From Paenibacillus ginsengarvi (GTDB lineage Bacteria > Bacillota > Bacilli > Paenibacillales > NBRC-103111): a stretch of 64,000 nt of DNA. The notes beneath the pieces were generated by a model. It was not told where the DNA came from and searched no databases. It saw only the letters and a list, made by a program, of their open reading frames with translations. The stretch lies in the NCBI RefSeq assembly GCF_003626695.1, contig NZ_RBAH01000028.1:1-64000 (forward strand), in the 5' to 3' direction. Within the stretch, counting starts at the first letter, position 1, and each line of letters begins with the position of its first letter. Made by a program: the position numbers and the translations under genes. This document shows, one piece after another, positions 18,482-27,247 of this stretch.

Positions 18482-19924
18482 TTATTCCTGCTTCAGCCGT
18501 TCGACGATTAGCTGGTTGACGAGCCCCGGGTTTGCTTTCCCCTTCGACTCTTTCATCACCTGACCGACGAGGAAGCCGACCGCTTTTTCCTTGCCCGCCT
18601 TATAATCGGCAACCGACTGCGGATTCGCCACGACGACCTTATCGACGATCGCGCGGATGGCGCCTTCGTCGCTGATTTGAACGAGTCCTTGCTCCTCGAC
18701 GATTTGCCCCGGATTTTTGCCGGAGACGAGCATTTCCTTGAATACGGTTTTGGCAATTTTGCCGCTGATCGTGCCTTTCTCGATCAGACCGATCATTTCG
18801 CCGAGTCCTTGACCGGTAATGCGGACGGCTTCGATCTCGAGACCGTTCGTGTTCAGATAGCCGAGCAGATCGCCCATAATCCAATTGGACACCGCTTTGG
18901 CGTCTTTCGTATATTGCAAGCTTTGCTCGAACAGATCCGCAAGCTTCTTCGAAGACGTAATGACCTCGGCATCATAAGCCGGCAGACCATACTCTTCCGT
19001 ATATCTCGCCTTGCGGGCATCCGGCAGCTCCGGTATCGTAGCGCGGATGCGAGCTTTCCATTCGTTGTCGATATACAGACGGACCAGATCCGGGTCCGGG
19101 AAGTACCGGTAATCGTGCGCTTCTTCCTTGCCGCGCATCGTGAACGTTTTCCCTTGCGCTTCGTCCCAGCGGCGTGTCTCTTGAACGACTTCTCCGCCGG
19201 ACGAGAGGATTTCCGCCTGGCGCAATTCCTCGTATTCCAATCCGCGCTGAACGCCGCGAAACGAGTTCATGTTTTTAAGCTCGGCTCTCGTGCCGAACTT
19301 TTCCTGACCGTACGGGCGAATGCTGATGTTGGCATCGCAGCGCAGCGAGCCTTCCTCCATCTTCACGTCGGACACGTCGCAATACTGGATGATCGCCTTC
19401 AGCTTCTCCAAGTAGGCGCGCGCTTCCTCAGGCGAACGGATATCCGGCTCGGAGACGATCTCGAGCAGCGGCGTTCCGACGCGGTTGAAGTCGACAAGCG
19501 ACGCGTAGCCGCCGTCCACGTGCGTCAGCTTGCCCGCATCTTCCTCCAGATGGAGACGGGTAATGCCGATTCGCTTCGACTCGCCGTTCACTTCGATATC
19601 GATCCAGCCGTTCTGGCCGATCGGCTGGTCGTACTGCGAGATTTGGTACGCCTTCGGCGAGTCGGGGTAAAAATAGTTTTTCCGGTCGAACTTGCTGTGC
19701 GTGGCGACTTCGCAATTGATCGCCATCGCCGCTTTCATCGCGAATTCGACCGCTTTCCGGTTCAGCACCGGCAGTACGCCCGGATGCCCGAGACAAACCG
19801 GACATGTATGCGTATTGGGCGGAGCCCCGAATTCGGTGGAGCAGCCGCAGAAAATTTTCGTGTTCGTATGCAGCTCGACGTGTACCTCGAGCCCGACTAC
19901 CGTTTCATATCGCTTATCCGCCAC
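18482..19924 (-). CDS. gatB: aspartyl/glutamyl-tRNA(Asn/Gln) amidotransferase subunit B
   Basis: A 480-residue subunit of the GatCAB complex, which converts Glu-tRNA(Gln) (and Asp-tRNA(Asn)) to the correct aminoacyl-tRNA using ammonia delivered by GatA. Family landmarks are the N-terminal ETVVGLEVHVELHT, the zinc-type CPVCLGHPGVLPVLN, SYHYP-type DYRYFPDPDL, and a C-terminal YqeY-like tail with GQVMKESKGKANPGLVNQL. The start is GTG with GGAGGA 9 bases upstream, 17 bp after gatA. Length is normal. Last gene of gatC-gatA-gatB, followed by a strong terminator. Confidence 0.97.
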   Translation of the reverse strand: MADKRYETVVGLEVHVELHTNTKIFCGCSTEFGAPPNTHTCPVCLGHPGVLPVLNRKAVEFAMKAAMAINCEVATHSKFDRKNYFYPDSPKAYQISQYDQPIGQNGWIDIEVNGESKRIGITRLHLEEDAGKLTHVDGGYASLVDFNRVGTPLLEIVSEPDIRSPEEARAYLEKLKAIIQYCDVSDVKMEEGSLRCDANISIRPYGQEKFGTRAELKNMNSFRGVQRGLEYEELRQAEILSSGGEVVQETRRWDEAQGKTFTMRGKEEAHDYRYFPDPDLVRLYIDNEWKARIRATIPELPDARKARYTEEYGLPAYDAEVITSSKKLADLFEQSLQYTKDAKAVSNWIMGDLLGYLNTNGLEIEAVRITGQGLGEMIGLIEKGTISGKIAKTVFKEMLVSGKNPGQIVEEQGLVQISDEGAIRAIVDKVVVANPQSVADYKAGKEKAVGFLVGQVMKESKGKANPGLVNQLIVERLKQE

Positions 19925-19941
19925 AGGTATTCGTCCTCCTT

Positions 19942-21399
19942 CTACAACGCCGGACGCAGCTTGTGATGTTCCGTATGCTGCTCGAACGCGTGGGCTGTAC
20001 GCAGGACGGTAGCTTCGTCAAGCGCCTTGCCGATAATTTGCAGGCCGACCGGCATCCCGTCCGCGAGACCGCACGGAACGCTGATTGCCGGCACGCCCGC
20101 CAAGTTGGCGGGAATCGTCAAAATATCGTTCAAATACATCGTCAGCGGATCGCCGACCTGCTCGCCGATTTTGAAGGCGGTCGTCGGAGCGGTCGGACCG
20201 ACAATGACGTCGTAGTTTTGGAAAATATCGTCGAAATCTTTTTTGATCAGCGTGCGCACCTTTTGCGCCTTCAAGTAATACGCGTCATAATAGCCGGAGC
20301 TGAGCGCGTACGTGCCGAGCATAATACGGCGCTTGACTTCGGCGCCGAAGCCCTGGCTGCGCGACTTGACGTAAAGGTCGAGCAGGTTGTCCGGGTCGGC
20401 AGCGCGAACGCCGTAACGAACGCCGTCGAAGCGGGCCAGGTTGGAGGACGCCTCGGAGGAGGCGAGCAGGTAATAAGTCGCCACCGCGTATTCGGTATGC
20501 GGCATCGATACTTCTTCCCACACGGCGCCAAGCGATTCGAGCGTTTTGAGCGCGGTCATAACCGCATCCTTTACTTTCGGATCGACGCCTTGACCGATAT
20601 ATTCCTTCGGTACCGCAATGCGAAGCCCCTTCACATCGTCCGTAAGCGAGCTGATGTAATCGGGAATGCTCACATTCGCCGATGTCGAGTCTTGCGGATC
20701 GTGACCGGCAATCGCCTGGAGCACGTAGGCCGCGTCTTCGACGTTTTTCGTCAGCGGGCCGATCTGGTCGAGCGACGAAGCAAAGGCAACGAGGCCGAAG
20801 CGGGATACGAGTCCATAGGTCGGCTTCAGTCCAACGACGCCGCAATACGCGGCCGGCTGGCGGATCGAACCGCCCGTGTCCGAGCCGAGCGAGAAATACA
20901 CTTCTCCTGCCGCTACCGCAGCGGCCGAGCCGCCGCTGGACCCGCCCGGGACGTGCGCTTCGTTCCAAGGATTTTTGGTAACGTGGAAAGCGGAATTTTC
21001 GTTTGAGCCGCCCATCGCGAATTCGTCCATGTTCAGCTTGCCGATCGTCACCGACTGGGCTTGCTTCAGCTTCTTGACGACAGTAGCGTCATAGATCGGA
21101 TTATAATTTTCGAGGAACCGGCTGGCGCACGTCGTGTTCAGCCCCTCGGTTACGATATTGTCCTTAATGCCGGCGGGCAGACCAAACAACAGTCCGCGGT
21201 CCCCGCCCTTCGCGAGCTGCTCGTCCAGTACACGGGCGCTAGTGCGCGCGCCTTCCTCGTCCACGCGAAGAAACGCCTTCACCTTGGGCTCGACATTTTG
21301 AATCGCGCCCAGCGACTGGTCGACGAGCTCTTGTACCGACAGCTCCTTCGCCGCGAGACGGCTATGTAGTTCCTGCAGCTTCAGGTCGAACAGAGACAA
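19942..21399 (-). CDS. gatA: aspartyl/glutamyl-tRNA(Asn/Gln) amidotransferase subunit A
   Basis: A 485-residue amidase-signature enzyme that hydrolyses glutamine and feeds ammonia to GatB. The catalytic Ser-cisSer-Lys triad lies in GIKDNI (Lys about 80), in the PGGSSGGSAAAVAAG loop and in SDTGGSIRQPAAYCG. The start is TTG with GGGAGGT 6 bases upstream, a weak initiation codon for an essential subunit. The 166 bp between gatC and this gene contain three tandem hairpins, which is unusual in a gat operon. Confidence 0.97.
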   Translation of the reverse strand: MSLFDLKLQELHSRLAAKELSVQELVDQSLGAIQNVEPKVKAFLRVDEEGARTSARVLDEQLAKGGDRGLLFGLPAGIKDNIVTEGLNTTCASRFLENYNPIYDATVVKKLKQAQSVTIGKLNMDEFAMGGSNENSAFHVTKNPWNEAHVPGGSSGGSAAAVAAGEVYFSLGSDTGGSIRQPAAYCGVVGLKPTYGLVSRFGLVAFASSLDQIGPLTKNVEDAAYVLQAIAGHDPQDSTSANVSIPDYISSLTDDVKGLRIAVPKEYIGQGVDPKVKDAVMTALKTLESLGAVWEEVSMPHTEYAVATYYLLASSEASSNLARFDGVRYGVRAADPDNLLDLYVKSRSQGFGAEVKRRIMLGTYALSSGYYDAYYLKAQKVRTLIKKDFDDIFQNYDVIVGPTAPTTAFKIGEQVGDPLTMYLNDILTIPANLAGVPAISVPCGLADGMPVGLQIIGKALDEATVLRTAHAFEQHTEHHKLRPAL

Positions 21400-21416
21400 A
21401 GTAATACCTCCCTAGA

Positions 21417-21523
21417 GCTTTGCGGAGCAAAGCTAACTTCGTAAGCATTAACTGAGTATTCCGTAGGAATACTGACTTCGTAAGCATTTGCTGAGTATTC
21501 CGTAAAGAATACTAACTTCGTAA
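21417..21523 (-). repeat. three tandem stem-loop units between gatC and gatA
   Basis: Three head-to-tail units each consist of a short hairpin followed by (A/G)ACTTCGTAA. The hairpins are AGCTTTGC/GCAAAGCT (21417-21435), AGTATTCC/GGAATACT (about 21455-21473) and AGTATTC/GAATACT (about 21494-21513). Units two and three are separated by the near-identical spacer GCATT(A/T)(A/G)CTG. A fourth, diverged hairpin-like stretch follows to about 21555. They lie in the transcribed gap of the gat operon. Confidence 0.75.
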
Positions 21524-21565
21524 AATAACCGAGCCTTCCTTCGGAACGCCGGTTTGGATGCTATC

Positions 21566-21853
21566 TTATTCGAGTACCGCCGGCACCTTAAACTGGCCGT
21601 CCTCTTCATCCGGAGCGTTCTTCAGCACGCTTTCGATCGGCCAAGACGGTCGAACCTCGTCCTCCCGCATCACATTGGATAGCGGCATCGGATGGCTGGT
21701 CGGCTCGATGCCTTCCGTATCCAGCTCGTTCAATTTCTCGGCATATTTCAAAATGGCGTTAAGCTGACCCGTAAGCTTCTCCATATCAGCTTCGTTCACC
21801 TGAAGCCGCGCCAGCTTCGCCACATGCTCTACATCCTTGGTCGTAATGCTCAT
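21566..21853 (-). CDS. gatC: aspartyl/glutamyl-tRNA(Asn/Gln) amidotransferase subunit C
   Basis: A 95-residue subunit that wraps around GatA and stabilises the complex. It starts SITTKDVEHVAKLARLQV and contains LNELDTEGIEPTSHP with NVMREDEVRPS near the end, all family hallmarks. The ATG at 21853 is preferred to a GTG six bases upstream because GGGAGG is 8 bases before it. First gene of the gat operon; length normal. Confidence 0.95.
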   Translation of the reverse strand: MSITTKDVEHVAKLARLQVNEADMEKLTGQLNAILKYAEKLNELDTEGIEPTSHPMPLSNVMREDEVRPSWPIESVLKNAPDEEDGQFKVPAVLE

Positions 21854-21977
21854 GCTCACACCTCCCGCTATGGCTGCTTGTTCGAAATCTTATCAACGTT
21901 ACGTTTTTTTCGTATCCTTCCTATTATATAGTACAACCCCTCTGGAACTCAACAAAGGCACGCCCCGCACAAGCAGC

Positions 21978-22012
21978 AAAAAAGCCCCCGGGGCAGCAGT
22001 TGCCTCGGGAGC
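21978..22012 (-). terminator. terminator of the aldolase-like gene
   Basis: The imperfect stem GCCCCCGGGGCA / TGCCTCGGGAGC is followed on the minus strand by TTTTTTGCTGC. It lies 20 bp after the aldolase stop and insulates the gat operon. Confidence 0.8.
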
Positions 22013-22032
22013 CTACGTTACAACAGTTCCGG

Positions 22033-22998
22033 TTACTCTCCGCTTTTAGAGGTAACGACGATTTCCGGCGAAGTGAGCTTGTCGTAAAACTCGGCGTACT
22101 TTTCCTTGTCGTCGCTGGCGCGAAGCGCCATCGCTACGCGAGGATGCTCGTTGAGCACGCCGGAAATCATGTACGGGATAATATAGCCCCACTCCACTTT
22201 TTCGCGAAGCGGAATCATCCGGCGCTCGATCACCTCGAGAATCGGACGCAGCTCATATCTCGGATTTTTCAAAAAGCTGACGAGCAGTTCCGTGTTGCAG
22301 TTGCCTGCCGCCCGGCCCATGCCGAATACGGACGAATCCAGGAACGTAACGCCGAGCTCAGCGGCCGTAAGCGTATTGGAGAAGGCGAGCTGCATATTGT
22401 TATGCGCATGAATGCCGAGCTTCTTGTTCGGCAAATAACGCTGGAATTTGGCGACCAGATGTTCGATGTCCCGGTGGTACAAGCTTCCGAACGAATCGAC
22501 CACATACACGACGTCGACCGGGCTGTCGGCGATTTGCTGGAACGCCTCGACGAGATCGTGCTCCATGACGTTGGACAGCGCCATAATGTTAAGCGACGTT
22601 TCATAGCCGTAGCCATGGAATTTGTTTACGAGATCGAGCGCCTTGTCCACATCTTTGACGTAACAAGCAACGCGGATCATGTCCAGCATGCTCTCGCTGC
22701 GCGGCAAAATGTCGTTTTCATCCACTCGGCCGATATCGACGAGAGCGGACAGCTTCGTGTCGCCCTTCTCCGGAATTACTTCCCGCAGAAACGCTTCGTC
22801 CAAAAATCGCCACGGGCCCGCTTCCGCGCCCTTGAGCAGCTTCGGAGAGTTTTTGTAGCCGATCTCCATATATTCGACGCCTGCCGCGTTCAGCGAATAA
22901 TATAGATCGCGAACGAAGTCGACGCTGAAGTCCCAGTTATTGACGAGGCCGCCGTCACGAATCGTACAGTCGAGTATTTTGACGTGTGAGTCGTTCAT
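22033..22998 (-). CDS. HMGL-like (DRE-TIM) aldolase domain protein
   Basis: A 321-residue protein of the DRE-TIM metallolyase superfamily, which includes 4-hydroxy-2-oxovalerate aldolase and HMG-CoA lyase. The N-terminus VKILDCTIRDGG carries the metal-binding Asp and the DRE-type Arg (as IRDGG). VVYVVDSFGSLYHRD and the metal motif LGIHAHNNMQLAFSNTL (HxH) are present, and FLDSSVFGMGRAAGNCNTELL is typical of the 4-hydroxy-2-oxovalerate aldolase-like subgroup. It is probably catalytic, cleaving or condensing a 2-oxo acid. No pathway partner lies beside it. Own terminator. Confidence 0.85.
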   Translation of the reverse strand: MNDSHVKILDCTIRDGGLVNNWDFSVDFVRDLYYSLNAAGVEYMEIGYKNSPKLLKGAEAGPWRFLDEAFLREVIPEKGDTKLSALVDIGRVDENDILPRSESMLDMIRVACYVKDVDKALDLVNKFHGYGYETSLNIMALSNVMEHDLVEAFQQIADSPVDVVYVVDSFGSLYHRDIEHLVAKFQRYLPNKKLGIHAHNNMQLAFSNTLTAAELGVTFLDSSVFGMGRAAGNCNTELLVSFLKNPRYELRPILEVIERRMIPLREKVEWGYIIPYMISGVLNEHPRVAMALRASDDKEKYAEFYDKLTSPEIVVTSKSGE

Positions 22999-23128
22999 TT
23001 CCTTATGTTCCTCCCGAAAACCGAATATTGCTAATCATAGCTTATGCAAAGAGAACGTGTCAATATTCGACGACTTACGCGTTGAAGCATTAAAGCAAAA
23101 AAGAGAAAAAATTGCCGAAAAAGACACA

Positions 23129-23153
23129 AAGACGCCTCGAACGAAGGCGTCTT
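23129..23153 (-). terminator. terminator of the 126-residue protein gene
   Basis: The stem AAGACGCCT / AGGCGTCTT is followed on the minus strand by TGTGTCTTTTTC. It lies 30 bp after the stop. Confidence 0.75.
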
Positions 23154-23182
23154 GCATCGATCCGGCTCGTTTTTCCGCCGGT

Positions 23183-23563
23183 TCATATCCAGGCTTTCAA
23201 ATTGATTTGCCGGATGAAGTCCTGTTGAGACTGGATTTCCTTGCTGCTATCCGCCCCCGGCTCTTCCGCGCTCTCCCCGTTCAAAATTCTGCGGAACAAC
23301 GCTTCATTATGCGTTGCGAGCGCATAGTCGATCAGCGCTTCCCGCTCGATCCGGTCCACCTCTAGCTGGAGCAGCGTTTCCTCCAGTTCGATGTCGACGG
23401 CCGGGACGAACATGTTTTTGTTCGCCTTCGGGATGCGGACGACATAATCGAATGCGTTATCCGCATTGCGGTCGTAAGCGATGATATATCCATAATCTCC
23501 GATTGGAAGATTTTGTTCGAAACTGTCGGATACGATAATGACTTTTTGACCTAGACGCAGCAT
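23183..23563 (-). CDS. conserved small protein with KOW/SH3-like N-terminus, function unknown
   Basis: A 126-residue soluble protein with GGGGGAGGA 7 bases before its ATG. Residues 1-60 look like a small beta-barrel (LGQKVIIVSD, IGDYGYIIAYDR, DYVVRIPKANKNMFVPAVDIE). Residues 65-100 form an acidic helix (LEETLLQLEVDRIEREALIDYAL). The remainder is acidic and probably disordered. I do not recognise a named family; the form recalls KOW-domain proteins or small ATPase-associated proteins annotated in Paenibacillus. It has its own terminator. Confidence 0.65.
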   Translation of the reverse strand: MLRLGQKVIIVSDSFEQNLPIGDYGYIIAYDRNADNAFDYVVRIPKANKNMFVPAVDIELEETLLQLEVDRIEREALIDYALATHNEALFRRILNGESAEEPGADSSKEIQSQQDFIRQINLKAWI

Positions 23564-23734
23564 AGCCGGTTCCTCCCCCGTTTTGCCCGACTAGGCAAAA
23601 CATTTCTGCGAAAACGCTCTCGCAAGTAATCGCTGAAGTAGTTTAATAGGTTTGGTATATATGGTACCAAATTCGGACAGCAAAGTGAAGTCGGAGGAGC
23701 GCATTTAGGCCGGTAACTACTTCTAAAATAGTGT

Positions 23735-23767
23735 AATCCGGGAGCCGCCTCTATAGACCCCCGGATT
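23735..23767 (-). terminator. hairpin after the M24 peptidase gene
   Basis: The inverted repeat AATCCGGG / CCCGGATT (23735-23742 and 23760-23767) lies 28 bp after the peptidase stop. The T stretch after it on the minus strand is weak (ACACTATTTTAG), so termination is likely but not certain. An imperfect palindrome TTTGGTATATATGGTACCAAA lies further left near 23651-23671. Confidence 0.5.
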
Positions 23768-23794
23768 ATAGATTTAACTAGGCCGTATATGCGG

Positions 23795-24997
23795 TCAAAA
23801 TGGCGCGGCCGCTGCGGCGATCCCTTCCCGGGACACGGTAAGCTTTTCAAAGCCGTCCTCCGTTATCGCGTAGCTGTTCTCGATTCCGACGACACCGCGG
23901 CCGGGGAACGTGAACTTGGGCTCGATCGCAATCACCATGCCCGGCTGAAGCGGATAGCGAAACCCTTTGGCTAGTACGGGCAGCTCGTCTATCTCAAGAC
24001 CGATGCCGTGTCCCAGAAACTTGACCTGATCGCCGCCGAAGCCCATAAAATGCTCGCTCAGGCCCGCTACCCGCACCTGCTCAAGCGCCGCCGTATACAG
24101 CTCCTCGCAAGGGACTCCGGGCTTCAGCATCGCCTCCGTCCGCCTCATCACCGCTTCGGACAGCTCGTACGCCTCGCGCAAATCCGCAGGCAGTTCGCCG
24201 ATAACGGCCGTTCTCGTTTGGTCGATGACATAACCGTCGATGCAGCAGCCGATATCGATCAAGATCGGCTCGTTCGCCTCGATCGGCCTGCGTCCCGAGC
24301 TTTGCGGGCTCGCCGGGCCGAGTCCCTGGCCTCCCGCCGGGCCGTCGAAATAAGTCGGCATTGCCGCAGCGGACCCCGCTCCGATCATGCCGGTTATAAT
24401 TTCCTGATTGTAACCGCGCACTCGCATCAGTCCCATATGGCCGTTATGGCGGATTACCGACTCGACGATCGCCATCAGCTCGACTTCCGGCATGCCGACC
24501 CGAAGCGCCTTGATCGCCGTTTCATACGCGATATCGATAACGCGGGCGGATTCCCGGATGGCGGCGATTTCGCCCGGCGACTTGATCATCCGCAGCTCGC
24601 GGATCAGCGTCGACCCGTCGACCCACTTGACTCCGGGCAGAGCGCCCTCCAGCCGCTGAAATTGCTGGACGGGCAGCACGTCGTATTCGGCTGCAACAAT
24701 CGTCTGTTCCCCGCCCGGCTTGCGGAATAGCTCCGGGTACGCCTGGGTGAGCCGGGAGCCAAATCCTCTCATCGAGCCGAGCTCTTCCACCGCGATATCC
24801 GCCTCATCCGACGCGCGAACAAAGCTGCGCCTTACATAAAAGATCGACTCGCCTTCGGCAGGAATGAACAAATAGCCCGTCTGCATCGAACCGACGAAAT
24901 AGTACAAATCGACATTTTGGGTCACGACGCAAAGGTCGATGCCCGTTTCCTTCATTTTATGCTGAAGCCGCTGGCGGCGGGAGCTGCGTTCATCCAT
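23795..24997 (-). CDS. M24-family aminopeptidase P / Xaa-Pro dipeptidase-like protein
   Basis: A 400-residue cytoplasmic metallopeptidase-fold protein. The ATG at 24997 is chosen; GAGGAGGA lies 12 bases upstream. Residues 1-140 form the creatinase N-terminal domain. Residues about 150-400 form the pita-bread domain with the five metal ligands in order: Asp in ILIDIGCCIDG and Asp in YVIDQTRT, His in LGHGIGLEID, Glu in IAIEPKF and Glu in VGIENSYAI. It probably cleaves X-Pro dipeptides, although some members have other C-N bond activities. Divergent from the SMP-30-like gene. Confidence 0.88.
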   Translation of the reverse strand: MDERSSRRQRLQHKMKETGIDLCVVTQNVDLYYFVGSMQTGYLFIPAEGESIFYVRRSFVRASDEADIAVEELGSMRGFGSRLTQAYPELFRKPGGEQTIVAAEYDVLPVQQFQRLEGALPGVKWVDGSTLIRELRMIKSPGEIAAIRESARVIDIAYETAIKALRVGMPEVELMAIVESVIRHNGHMGLMRVRGYNQEIITGMIGAGSAAAMPTYFDGPAGGQGLGPASPQSSGRRPIEANEPILIDIGCCIDGYVIDQTRTAVIGELPADLREAYELSEAVMRRTEAMLKPGVPCEELYTAALEQVRVAGLSEHFMGFGGDQVKFLGHGIGLEIDELPVLAKGFRYPLQPGMVIAIEPKFTFPGRGVVGIENSYAITEDGFEKLTVSREGIAAAAAPF

Positions 24998-25139
24998 TGC
25001 GCGATCATTCCTCCTCTTTTCTATAGTATACACGAATCGGAAGCAGGTAGAGAAAAGCAAGGAGGAAGTTCGGCTTCGTGGGCGAATACGTATGCAGAAA
25101 ACACTTTCGGATCATCTCCGGAAGAAGGAGGAGCAGCAT

Positions 25140-25985
25140 ATGGAGGAAACGTTATACGAAAGCCGGGTATTTACGACGGCAGGAGGTTTTACGTCCGGGA
25201 TCGAGGGGCCTGCTTGCGATAGTGAAGGCAATGTGTACGCGGTTAACTACGAGCGCCGGCATACTATCGGGCGCGTGACGCCGGAAGGGGAAGCCGCCGT
25301 GTTCATCGAGCTGCCGGACGGCAGCGTCGGCAACGGCATTCGGTTTAACCGGGCGGGAGACATGTTCATCGCCGACTACACGAAGCATAATATTTTGAAA
25401 GTCGATATGAAGACGCTGGAACTGTCCGTTTTCGCCCACGAACCGGCGATGAATCAGCCGAACGACATCGCCATAGCAGGCGACGATACGATATTCGCCA
25501 GCGACCCGAATTGGGGTAAATCAACAGGCAATCTGTGGCGAATCGGAACGGACGGTACGGTCAAGCTGCTGGAAGGCGGTATGGGCACAACGAACGGCAT
25601 CGAGGTAAGCCCGGACAACCGGACGCTGTATGTGAACGAGACGGTACAGCGCCGCGTATGGGCGTACGACCTGTCTGACGACGGGGAAATCGCAAACAAA
25701 CGGCTGCTGATCGAATTTCCCGACTATGGTATGGACGGGATGCGCTGCGATAGCGAAGGCAATCTGTACATTACCCGCCACGGCAAAGGAACGGTCGCCA
25801 AAGTATCGCCCGCCGGCGAGCTGCTGCTCGAAGTAAGGCTGCACGGCACGAACTGCACGAACCTGACCTTCGGCGGCCTTGACGGGCGTACCTGTTATGT
25901 GACCTTGGCCGATCACGGCAACATCGAATGCTTCCGTACGGACAAGCCTGGACGGGAATGGACGATGATGCACGTCCGTCCTTGA
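25140..25985 (+). CDS. SMP-30/gluconolactonase-like beta-propeller protein
   Basis: A 281-residue six-bladed propeller protein; the ATG at 25140 follows AAGGAGGAG. SMP-30 family features are GIEGPACDSEGNVYAVNY (metal Glu in the first blade), MNQPNDIAIAGDDTIFASDP (metal Asn), TTNGIEVSPDNRTLYVNET (metal Asn) and YGMDGMRCDSEGNLYITRHG (metal Asp). Sugar lactone hydrolysis is the usual role. No sugar-acid gene is adjacent, so the substrate is open. Confidence 0.87.
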   Translation: MEETLYESRVFTTAGGFTSGIEGPACDSEGNVYAVNYERRHTIGRVTPEGEAAVFIELPDGSVGNGIRFNRAGDMFIADYTKHNILKVDMKTLELSVFAHEPAMNQPNDIAIAGDDTIFASDPNWGKSTGNLWRIGTDGTVKLLEGGMGTTNGIEVSPDNRTLYVNETVQRRVWAYDLSDDGEIANKRLLIEFPDYGMDGMRCDSEGNLYITRHGKGTVAKVSPAGELLLEVRLHGTNCTNLTFGGLDGRTCYVTLADHGNIECFRTDKPGREWTMMHVRP

Positions 25986-26041
25986 CGAGAACGGTTTGAC
26001 CCGAATCGTACGTGAAAACGTAACGATCCGCAGCTGAACGA

Positions 26042-26085
26042 AAGGACCTCGGCATCCACTCCGCAGTGGTGCGAGGTCCTTTTTT
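26042..26085 (+). terminator. terminator of the SMP-30-like gene
   Basis: The stem AAGGACCTCG / CGAGGTCCTT (26042-26051 and 26072-26081) with an inner CCACT/AGTGG helix is followed by TTTTTT. It may also stop leftward transcription from the last tad-locus gene weakly. Confidence 0.9.
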
Positions 26086-26136
26086 GACAGCACAATCCAT
26101 TTGTTCGGATACACAGCCAAACCTCCGAAAAACGCT

Positions 26137-26619
26137 TCAATAATACAGCTCCGCCGCGCCTTTGATTTCCCAAGTGATCGGACCGAGCACCGAATACGTG
26201 CGCGGATAAACGAGACGGACGATAAACACAACCCCCGGCTTGTCCAAAGTAACGCTGTAATTGTAAGCCGAATTCGTATATGTGTACGGATAGGTCAGAT
26301 CCTCATTCAAAACCTTCAGCTCCAAGATGTCCGCCCTTGTCCGCCAAAACGATCCCGGCAGCGGTTCATTAGAGCCGTCCAGCCGCAAATTGCGCTGGAA
26401 ATACAGCTGTGCCTCCCTCGCAGCCGCTGCCGGATCAATCGAAACGATCCCCTCTTTCAGCTTGGACTTATCGACTTGCTGAGCTGCCGCATGGGCCGCC
26501 CGGTTCACAGCATGCTTCCCTTGAAAAAGCGCCTGCAAAGCGATCTCCTCGTCGGCCTGGAGCGCATGCAGCACCATAACGAAGACGATCAGCAGCATAA
26601 ACACGATCAGCTTGTACAA
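26137..26619 (-). CDS. TadE/pseudopilin-like protein, distal gene of the tad locus
   Basis: A 160-residue protein with a TTG start after AAAGGGGG. Residues 1-20 form one hydrophobic helix (LIVFMLLIVFVMVLHAL), followed directly by an amphipathic helix with conserved acidic residues (QADEEIALQALFQ), the shape of TadE/TadF or type IV pseudopilins. The rest is periplasmic-side, beta-rich and Tyr-rich. No classical G/E prepilin peptidase site is seen. It is the last gene of the leftward tad operon, 18 bp after a protein of the same type. Naming is by architecture and context only. Confidence 0.6.
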   Translation of the reverse strand: MYKLIVFMLLIVFVMVLHALQADEEIALQALFQGKHAVNRAAHAAAQQVDKSKLKEGIVSIDPAAAAREAQLYFQRNLRLDGSNEPLPGSFWRTRADILELKVLNEDLTYPYTYTNSAYNYSVTLDKPGVVFIVRLVYPRTYSVLGPITWEIKGAAELYY

Positions 26620-26637
26620 GTATGCGCCCCCTTTCCG

Positions 26638-27063
26638 TTATGGCACATATTCGCTCATTTTCAGACCGGACGCTCCCATTCTCGCTCCTTCAGGCGGAAC
26701 CGTGATTCCGATCAGACGGTCGATCTGGAACATGCCGTCGTACGGATACGTAATCATCAGCTCGATTCCATGCCCGCGATGCACCGGCGAGGAGGGAAGG
26801 GTCGCATTCACGCCGCTCGTGGAGGAGACGAAGTACTCCAGGTTAGCGGTTTGAAATCCGTGCTGCCGCAGCCGCTGACGCGACGCCTCGATAGCCGACT
26901 CGTCCACATAACCGTGAGAGGCGTTCGCCCCGACCTCTAGCATGTAGTCGACTTCCTTTTGCAGCATAGCCTGCCTGAACACGATGATATGCTTATACGT
27001 AGGCATGAACATCGCCCAGCACAAGATCGCTGCGAATAACACAAACACGAGAATTTGCTTCAT
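26638..27063 (-). CDS. TadE/pseudopilin-like protein
   Basis: A 141-residue protein with one N-terminal helix (ILVFVLFAAILCWAMFM), then an amphipathic helix containing FRQAMLQKEVDYMLEVGAN and a C-terminal extracytoplasmic domain with YPYDGMFQIDRL. The architecture matches its downstream neighbour, so the two may form a TadE/TadF-like pair. The ribosome binding site is weak (GGGGTG), and the start lies 16 bp after the 48-residue gene, suggesting translational coupling. Confidence 0.6.
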   Translation of the reverse strand: MKQILVFVLFAAILCWAMFMPTYKHIIVFRQAMLQKEVDYMLEVGANASHGYVDESAIEASRQRLRQHGFQTANLEYFVSSTSGVNATLPSSPVHRGHGIELMITYPYDGMFQIDRLIGITVPPEGARMGASGLKMSEYVP

Positions 27064-27079
27064 AGTCCGGGCACCCCGA

Positions 27080-27226
27080 TTACGGATTGATCGACTGAAT
27101 CGTCCCGTTTATGCTGCCGCCTGTGCTTCTTGCCTTCCGCTCCATTCCGTCGCTCCCTCCGATCGTCCCCGAATAGATGGCGATGACAGTTATAACGAGC
27201 ATGACCGTAACCAAAATATGTCGCAT
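27080..27226 (-). CDS. 48-residue single-helix protein, candidate pilin or tad accessory
   Basis: A short gene with GGAGGAAAC 3 to 4 bases before its ATG. The product has a hydrophobic N-terminus (MRHILVTVMLVITVIAIYSG) and a polar 28-residue tail rich in Gly, Ser and Asn with no Cys. It is similar to the 51-residue product directly upstream: both begin (M)R-x-I-L-(V/I)-TVM and end in a short polar tail. Both lie between tadC and the TadE-like genes, where Flp-type pilins or small accessory proteins could be expected. It lacks the Flp processing site (G followed by four residues then EY). Confidence 0.6.
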   Translation of the reverse strand: MRHILVTVMLVITVIAIYSGTIGGSDGMERKARSTGGSINGTIQSINP

Positions 27227-27247
27227 GGCGTTTCCTCCGGGCGGCGA

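Noticed and set aside
19804..21006. 400-codon plus-strand frame antisense to gatA
   Set aside because: It mirrors codon bias of gatA and shows no family motif or binding site; shadow frame.
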